This document shows positions 59,174 through 64,000 of a DNA stretch of 64,000 nt, piece by piece. Every line of letters starts with the position of its first letter. Positions within the stretch are counted from its first letter, which is position 1. Location: positions 59,511-123,510 of the forward strand of contig CBINGY010000007.1 in the NCBI GenBank assembly GCA_966250325.1, given 5' to 3'. This DNA is from Jiulongibacter sp966250325. Lineage in GTDB: Bacteria > Bacteroidota > Bacteroidia > Cytophagales > Spirosomataceae. The notes beneath the pieces were generated by a model that saw only the letters and a list, made by a program, of their open reading frames with translations, was not told the DNA's origin and ran no database searches. A program made the position numbers and the translations under genes.

Positions 59174-60535
59174 ATGGCATGTGGACAATGTTCCACTGGA
59201 GGTTGTGGCAGTAAGAATGCCCTTCGTACAGATGGAGAAACAAATCATAAAACCACGGCCGGCTGCCGTAGCGGAGCTTGCAGCAGTGGCTGTACTAAAT
59301 TCAATACTTTCGACTGGCTTTCTGATATGGATGTGCCTTCTGCGATGCGTTATGACGTTGTAGAGGTTAAGTTCAAGGGAGGTAGAAAAGAATACTTCAG
59401 AAACAGTAACGGCCTTTCTCTTTACACGGGAGATTTTGTGGTCTGTGACATGCCAAACGGGTATCATATCGGTACCGTAAGCCTTCAGGGAGAGCTGGTT
59501 CGTTTGCAGATGATCAAAAGGAAGGTAAAGGATGACGCCGAAGTACGTTCTATCCTTCGCCTGGCTACAGAGAAGGATCTGGAGAAACATCAGCTGGCCA
59601 TTAACCGCGACCTTGGAACCATGTACCGGGTGCGTGAGCTGGTCAAAGAATATGGCCTGGATATGAAACTTTCTGATGTGGAGTATCAGTCTGATAATAC
59701 CAAAGCAACTTTCTATTATTCGGCAGAGGATCGGGTTGATTTCAGAGAACTTATAAAAGTACTGGCTGCCGAATTCAGGATCAGAGTAGAAATGAAGCAG
59801 ATAAGTCTGAGACAGGAGGCTTCTCGTTTGGGTGGCCTGGGCTCATGCGGCAGAGAGTTATGCTGCTCTACCTGGCTCACAGATTTTAAATCAATACCCA
59901 CCGCCGCAGCCCGATATCAAAACCTTTCACTGAATTCGGCCAAGCTGAGCGGACAGTGCGGCAGGCTCAAATGCTGTCTGAATTATGAGCTCGATACCTA
60001 TGTGGATGCCTTGCAGGATATCCCTAAAGTTTCGAAGCCATTACTCACTGAACGCGGTGAAGCCATGCTTCAGAAAACGGATATTTTCAGGCGTATCATG
60101 TGGTTTGGTTACAGAAACGATTCTAACTGGTATTCGGTAACTTGTGATCAGGTAGTGCAGATTATGGAGATGAACGAGGCCGGTCAAAAGCCGGTAAGTC
60201 TGGAAGACCTCACGCTCCTGGAAGATATGATGCAGAATAAAGCTCCGTTAAACAGTGAACTACGGCAGCTTGACAAAAAACTTTCAAAAGGAAAGAAAAA
60301 ATCGGGCAAGAATAAGAAACCACAAAATGTGGGCGGTAAAGAAGGTGAAAGAGAGGTTTCTGCAAGAGAAAATAACCAAAAGCCTGCTCAGAAACCGAGG
60401 CAGAAACCTGCTGTGAAAGATCAGCAGATTACCACTGCTCCGCAGGCAGAAGGGCCCGCCGGAACTCAACGGCCCAAAAACAAGAAACGCAGAAATAAGA
60501 ACAGAAACAGACCACCCAAGACCAATGAAGAATAA
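59174..60535 (+). CDS. PSP1-domain protein, RicT-like
   Basis: 453 residues. The N-terminal 40 residues hold a Cys cluster (ACGQCSTGGCGS, GCRSGACSSGC). The PSP1 domain (about 60-280) has VVEVKFKGGRKEYFRNSNGL, RVDFRELIKVLAAEFRIRVEMKQI, and the family's Cys sets CGRELCCSTWL and LSGQCGRLKCCLNYE, which bind Fe-S clusters in RicT. The C-terminus is a long Lys/Asn/Pro-rich tail (KSGKNKKPQN, KNKKRRNKNRNRPPK). In Bacillus RicT acts in an RNase Y-linked complex; the role in Bacteroidota is unclear. It overlaps gldH by 11 nt. Confidence 0.92.
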   Translation: MACGQCSTGGCGSKNALRTDGETNHKTTAGCRSGACSSGCTKFNTFDWLSDMDVPSAMRYDVVEVKFKGGRKEYFRNSNGLSLYTGDFVVCDMPNGYHIGTVSLQGELVRLQMIKRKVKDDAEVRSILRLATEKDLEKHQLAINRDLGTMYRVRELVKEYGLDMKLSDVEYQSDNTKATFYYSAEDRVDFRELIKVLAAEFRIRVEMKQISLRQEASRLGGLGSCGRELCCSTWLTDFKSIPTAAARYQNLSLNSAKLSGQCGRLKCCLNYELDTYVDALQDIPKVSKPLLTERGEAMLQKTDIFRRIMWFGYRNDSNWYSVTCDQVVQIMEMNEAGQKPVSLEDLTLLEDMMQNKAPLNSELRQLDKKLSKGKKKSGKNKKPQNVGGKEGEREVSARENNQKPAQKPRQKPAVKDQQITTAPQAEGPAGTQRPKNKKRRNKNRNRPPKTNEE

Positions 60536-61019
60536 GCTTATTGTCCTGTCTCTACTGGTATTTGGCAGTATTTCCTGCGACTCGTCGGCCATTCACAAAG
60601 ATCTGGCAGAATTTGACAATTATGAGTGGGCTGCCGACGATATCAAGAAATTTGAGTTTGAGATTAAAGATAATGAGCAGGCCTATCAACTGAATTACCT
60701 GCTCAGAAATGCCATAAACTATCCCTTCTACAATATTTATCTTAAAACCTGGCTACGCGATTCCACCGGCAAAGAGTTGAAATCGGGAATGGAGGAGGTT
60801 ATTCTTTTTGAAGAAAAGACTGGGAAGCCGTACGGGGATGGTCTGGGTGATTTGTTTGACCAGCGGGTTACCGCCTCTCAATACCGTAATTTTAAATTCC
60901 CTTACAAAGGAAAATATACCTTTGAAATGCAACAGAACATGCGGCCAGACCCCCTGATCGGAATCCTGGCAATCGGGTTTGAAATTGTAAAGCCCGAGGA
61001 AGCAAAAAAGGAGGAATAA
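60525..61019 (+). CDS. gldH: Gliding motility lipoprotein GldH
   Basis: 164 residues with a lipoprotein signal (C18 in GSISC). The sequence LAEFDNYEWAADDIKKFEFEIKDN, NYPFYNIYLKTWLRDSTGKEL and GKYTFEMQQNMRPDPLIGILAIGFEIVK is that of GldH. It belongs to the gliding/type IX secretion apparatus set in the outer-membrane or periplasmic leaflet. The order ricT-like then gldH is the usual one in Bacteroidota. The gene starts inside the end of ricT (11-nt overlap), so translation is coupled. Confidence 0.93.
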   Translation: MKNKLIVLSLLVFGSISCDSSAIHKDLAEFDNYEWAADDIKKFEFEIKDNEQAYQLNYLLRNAINYPFYNIYLKTWLRDSTGKELKSGMEEVILFEEKTGKPYGDGLGDLFDQRVTASQYRNFKFPYKGKYTFEMQQNMRPDPLIGILAIGFEIVKPEEAKKEE

Positions 61020-61020
61020 T

Positions 61021-61497
61021 CTATCTGAATACTTCCTTAAGCTTTTGCTCCCGGTAGTTAAAAATCTGCTCCAATTGCTTCTTAACAAAGAGGCGGTAAG
61101 CGATATGACCTAATGGACCAAAAGGAATTTTGAAACTTACGCGGTCTATCATCTGAACGCCGCCCTCGGTTTCCTGAAAATGGTGCTCATGGTGCCACAT
61201 GTTATAGGGGCCAAATCGCTGTTCATCAACAAAGTATCTTCCCTCTTCCACATGAGTAATTTCAGTTACCCAGTTAGTACGTATTCCAGGCAAAACAGCC
61301 ACCGAATAGGAAATGATTTGTCCCGAAAACGCTTTTTTCGCAGGCTTGGTGGTTATCCTGAAGCCCATATGTGGCGGGGTTATTTCCGCCAGATTAGATG
61401 GACTGGAGAAATACTCCCAAGCACGATCCAATGTAATTGGTAAAATAGTCTCTGCTTCCAGTGTATAGATGCCAGAGTGATATCTGAATTCCATCAT
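61021..61497 (-). CDS. SRPBCC-family ligand-binding protein
   Basis: 158 residues from ATG 61497 or 61494. The START/SRPBCC helix-grip fold is visible: AETILPITLDRAWEYFSSPSNLAEITPPHMGFRI, TNWVTEITHVEEGRYFVDEQRFGPYNMWHHEHHF, GGVQMIDRVSFKIPFGPLGHIAY. Similar proteins are annotated as cell-division inhibitors or cyclase-like and probably bind a hydrophobic ligand. Located downstream of dgt on the same strand, 56 nt gap. Confidence 0.88.
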   Translation of the reverse strand: MMEFRYHSGIYTLEAETILPITLDRAWEYFSSPSNLAEITPPHMGFRITTKPAKKAFSGQIISYSVAVLPGIRTNWVTEITHVEEGRYFVDEQRFGPYNMWHHEHHFQETEGGVQMIDRVSFKIPFGPLGHIAYRLFVKKQLEQIFNYREQKLKEVFR

Positions 61498-61553
61498 TAT
61501 TTGATTTTAGCTTAGTTATGTGTATCAACATCTTTTTGCTGCGAAAAGTTGGT

Positions 61554-62924
61554 TTAGCTAAGAGAAGGTATTTCAATTCCCGTGATTTTTCGGTAAAGAT
61601 CTACGGCATAAATATCTGTCATGCCTGATATAAAGTCGATTACAGCCAGCAGATTTTCATACAGCCCTTTTTCTTCTGACAAATCAAACTGCTCGGGAAC
61701 AAGTCTCAGAAGTTTTTTGGATTTGGCAGGTGTTCTGAAAAGTATAGCTTCCACAAACTCTTTCAGCAGCCCGCCAATTACATGAAAACCAGCAATTTCT
61801 ATTTCAACTACCGATTTATGGTTGTAGATTCTTTCGACGGAAACCCGGTCAATTTCGGCGAGTAATTCACGGCTTCGTTCATCAATGAGATCAATCAGAG
61901 GCTTATTGAGCGTTCCACCTAAAAGATTTTCTTCGTTTTCCATGAATACTTCGGCACATCGGGTAGTAAGTAAATTGATAAGCATGGCTCTCATGAGTGA
62001 AAGTTTCTGCTTATCGTCTTTTATCTGGACCATCTGCTCCAGAATATACCTTTCCTGAGAAGTTCCTTTAAAAAAGGGCAGCAGCAAATCATGAACTTCT
62101 GAGAAGGAAATAATCTGCAGACGGTGGGCATCTTCCAGATCAATAATTCGGTAGCAAATGTCATCTGCAGCCTCTACCAGAAATACAAATGGGTGCCGGG
62201 CGAAATGGTGCGAAGACTTATTTAAAGAAATAATGCCAAGTTCCTTGGCTACCAGGTCTGCCACATCCAGCTCAGAATCAAAATAACCCGATTTTTTCGT
62301 GGAGATAAGTCCGGTAGATTTATCAAAGCCATGGGTGCTGTCTATCGGATATTTGACAATTGATGCCAGAGTGGTGTACGTAAGTTTGAGACCATTTTTT
62401 TTGAAAAGAGTGCTCAGAATCCTGAAAGCATTGGCATTCCCCTCAAAATTTTGAAAATCGTTTAATTGATTGGGCGTAAGTTCTTTTTCAATCTGCTTCC
62501 TGTGAGATTCAGATAGCTCGCGAAAAAAAGTTCGAATGGCATCTTCGCCTGAATGCCCGAAGGGCGGATTTCCTATGTCATGAGCAATGCAGGCCGTTTG
62601 TATGACGTCTGAAAGCTCAAAACGATAAAAATCTCTGGCATTTGAGCTGAATACAGAAGCATGAAGAGTGGCCAGTTTATCTCCAACGGCTCTTCCCAAT
62701 GATCGGCCTACTGATGCTACTTCAAGAGAATGGGTGAGCCGGTTATGTACGAAAACCGCCCCGGGAAGAGGAAAAACCTGCGTTTTATTCTGAAGACGTC
62801 TGAACTGTGAGGAAAAAATCAGGCGATCATAATCCCGCATGTACTCTCCGCGGGTATCATCCTGATTGCCCTGGTTTTGGGATCCAAATCGCTTGTTTGA
62901 ATAAAGTTTTTGCCAATCCATCAT
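61554..62924 (-). CDS. dgt: Deoxyguanosinetriphosphate triphosphohydrolase-like protein
   Basis: 456 residues. The HD-domain motifs are H in FVHNRLTHSLEVASVG and HD in CIAHDIGNPPFGHSGEDAI, followed by RHPFVFLVEAADDICYRIIDLEDAH with the last Asp. The N-terminal RGEYMRDYDRLIFSSQFRRLQNKTQVFP is typical. It cleaves dGTP (or dNTPs) to deoxynucleoside and tripolyphosphate. The start at 62924 is 18 nt from the divergent membrane-protein gene. Confidence 0.93.
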   Translation of the reverse strand: MMDWQKLYSNKRFGSQNQGNQDDTRGEYMRDYDRLIFSSQFRRLQNKTQVFPLPGAVFVHNRLTHSLEVASVGRSLGRAVGDKLATLHASVFSSNARDFYRFELSDVIQTACIAHDIGNPPFGHSGEDAIRTFFRELSESHRKQIEKELTPNQLNDFQNFEGNANAFRILSTLFKKNGLKLTYTTLASIVKYPIDSTHGFDKSTGLISTKKSGYFDSELDVADLVAKELGIISLNKSSHHFARHPFVFLVEAADDICYRIIDLEDAHRLQIISFSEVHDLLLPFFKGTSQERYILEQMVQIKDDKQKLSLMRAMLINLLTTRCAEVFMENEENLLGGTLNKPLIDLIDERSRELLAEIDRVSVERIYNHKSVVEIEIAGFHVIGGLLKEFVEAILFRTPAKSKKLLRLVPEQFDLSEEKGLYENLLAVIDFISGMTDIYAVDLYRKITGIEIPSLS

Positions 62925-62942
62925 GGATTTGTGAAGTAATTT

Positions 62943-63767
62943 ATGGCCAAAACTACAGGTTTGCGTTGCAATGAAAAAGCCTTTGTAATTTTGACCTTCA
63001 TATTCCCTGTTACTTATGTATTTAGTTCAACAGATAGCAAGGTGAAGCGAATAGCCACCACATCATTTTTTGTTGTATTCCTGGTTCTGCTAGGTATCCT
63101 GGCAGTGGTGAATTATTTTGATTTCGGAGAATTGGATGTGGCAGTCAACTTTCTGCCTTGTCTCCTGCTTTTTATGGAGTATACGAGGAGGAGTTGGCCT
63201 GAAGGAAGCATTTCAATAAGAAAAAGCAGTGAATGCTATCTTATTGGGGGTGTGGTGGGTTTCTTGTTTTCTTCTTTTTACCCAAATACCGATTTGTTTG
63301 TGCTTGGAATGATTGGTTTTTTGGTTTCTAAATTTTTTCTGATAAAAAACCTTCGCTCACTTAATGGCTTTCTTACTATTGAAAAACTGCTTGCATTTGC
63401 AGGTCTGGTTCTGGTAAGTCTTATTTGTCTGATGGTATTTACAAGATGGCTGGTAGATTTTACAGAGCCCATTCTTCTTCTTCCCGTATTTATATTTTTC
63501 GTAGCCAATATCATTCTTTTCTATTCCATTTGGCCCATCTCAAAACACAGGGATATTGGTCGTATAGGTGTGGCCGGAATCCTCCTCCATTTATCTTTTG
63601 ATATAATTTCTATTTTTAGTACCCTTCTGGAAAACTTTGATTCACGACAGATTCTGACACTTACCACCGGCTTTCTGAGTTACTATTTTATTTCTCTGTA
63701 TTTTTATAAGGCAGCGGTGAGGACAGAAGAGGGTTTAAAGAGGGCTGACGAGGCCACATGCCATTAG
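62943..63767 (+). CDS. Multi-pass membrane protein, YhhN-like, function unsure
   Basis: 274 residues with about eight hydrophobic segments. The layout of eight helices with little loop sequence is like YhhN/TMEM86 (lysoplasmalogenase-like) proteins, and the length also fits, but I do not see decisive residues. The first strong segment is AFVILTFIFPVTYVF; others include FFVVFLVLLGILAVV and LVLVSLICLMVFTRWLV. Divergent from dgt. The C-terminus is short and basic-acidic (RTEEGLKRADEA). Confidence 0.65.
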   Translation: MAKTTGLRCNEKAFVILTFIFPVTYVFSSTDSKVKRIATTSFFVVFLVLLGILAVVNYFDFGELDVAVNFLPCLLLFMEYTRRSWPEGSISIRKSSECYLIGGVVGFLFSSFYPNTDLFVLGMIGFLVSKFFLIKNLRSLNGFLTIEKLLAFAGLVLVSLICLMVFTRWLVDFTEPILLLPVFIFFVANIILFYSIWPISKHRDIGRIGVAGILLHLSFDIISIFSTLLENFDSRQILTLTTGFLSYYFISLYFYKAAVRTEEGLKRADEATCH

Positions 63768-64000
63768 TTCTGACCTTTAGAACCATACTTTTTCAATTTG
63801 ATCATTCAAGCATTCGTTCATTTTTCAGTTTCCTAAAAAATTTAATAATCAGGTAGTCAGATATAAAAGTTAAAGATATATTTCCCAAAATCGAACTTTG
63901 GGAAAATGGAAGCTCCATTTTACCTGTAACAGAAGAGGTGATCAGGGATCTAGTTTAAAAGTTGGGGGATGTAGAAGTAATTCCGAGTTTTGTGGAACAT
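63768..64000. other. 233-nt end region without a supported gene
   Basis: AT-rich, no start-initiated ORF of note. It contains a 9-bp inverted repeat TTTCCCAAA (63881-63889) / TTTGGGAAA (63897-63905) with a 7-nt loop, possibly an operator or a weak terminator. A 31-codon open frame spans it but lacks any ATG. Confidence 0.5.

Noticed and set aside
59091..59363. 90-codon frame covering the ricT leader and 5' end
   Set aside because: Runs out of frame through the conserved PSP1 N-terminus and the leader repeats; no homology.
63874..63960. 31-codon open frame ending in EEVIRDLV
   Set aside because: No start codon, no family, and it runs through the terminal hairpin; could be a gene remnant but not supportable.
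1..64000. Apparent abundance of the palindrome TACGTA
   Set aside because: A rough hand count (about 18) is near what base composition would give for a GC content in the mid-forties, so no enrichment.
1..64000. tRNA, rRNA, CRISPR, insertion sequence or prophage
   Set aside because: No clover-leaf signals, spaced direct repeats, transposase or integrase motifs were seen in the gaps.

Overview
The window is an ordinary stretch of chromosome from a member of the Bacteroidota, most likely a Cytophagales-type, gliding, polysaccharide-degrading bacterium. The evidence is a gldH gliding-motility lipoprotein next to a RicT-type PSP1 gene, Bacteroidota-restricted families (DUF3127, DUF4295, DUF4301), LytS/LytTR signalling, many secreted proteins and lipoproteins, and promoter -7 elements of the TAnnTTTG type instead of E. 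coli -10 boxes. Several genes can only start at TTG. I see no tRNA, rRNA, CRISPR array, insertion sequence or prophage. The genus call is inference.

Layout. 1-11.4 kb: end of a glycerate kinase gene, hemB, a YfcC-family transporter, a sigma-54-type response regulator without a DNA-binding domain, small lipoproteins, a haem-binding CxxCH protein, an ArsC-like reductase, a thioredoxin-like lipoprotein and a GH43 lipoprotein. 11.4-20.9 kb: an RRM RNA-binding protein, penicillin acylase, a cellobiose 2-epimerase-like protein followed by a 1070-residue VCBS/ASPIC-UnbV lipoprotein, and an S74-like surface protein with a separate tail protein. 20.9-30.1 kb: uvrA, an unknown protein with a DIDD motif, DUF3127, ribosomal protein L33 with DUF4295, a thioesterase, ftsY, YceI, and a LytS/LytTR pair. 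30.1-37.5 kb: a four-gene minus-strand run (Tat-type TIM-barrel protein, cysteine-less thioredoxin-like protein, membrane protein, DCC oxidoreductase), ridA, a TIGR04282-like enzyme, a second TIM-barrel isomerase, a HExxH lipoprotein, a CBM48 protein with a Lys/Ala-rich tail, and DUF4301.

37.6-46.6 kb: proA and a Gre-like factor, a tightly packed GT2 / formyltransferase / polysaccharide deacetylase set followed by a patatin, a DUF1080 protein, prmC, MoxR and a NahK-like kinase. 46.8-57.6 kb: a minus-strand carbohydrate locus with an FGGY kinase, a DUF1549/DUF1553 cytochrome lipoprotein, a DUF1501 protein, a DUF1593 nucleoside-hydrolase-like protein, a membrane cytochrome with leucine-rich repeats, and a GH29 alpha-L-fucosidase. 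57.7-64 kb: purD, ricT-like/gldH, an SRPBCC protein, dGTPase and a membrane protein.

The most system-like piece is the 47.4-57.6 kb locus: four exported proteins with overlapping or 3-12 nt gene junctions join planctomycete-type haem domains to an exo-fucosidase, with a sugar kinase upstream. It looks like a periplasmic, redox-linked route for a fucose-type sugar, but the chemistry is not described as far as I know. Second-tier curiosities are the DIDD protein beside uvrA, the GAFTSA/no-HTH regulator, the CBM48-Lys/Ala protein with an upstream LacI-type palindrome, and the structured leader before ricT.
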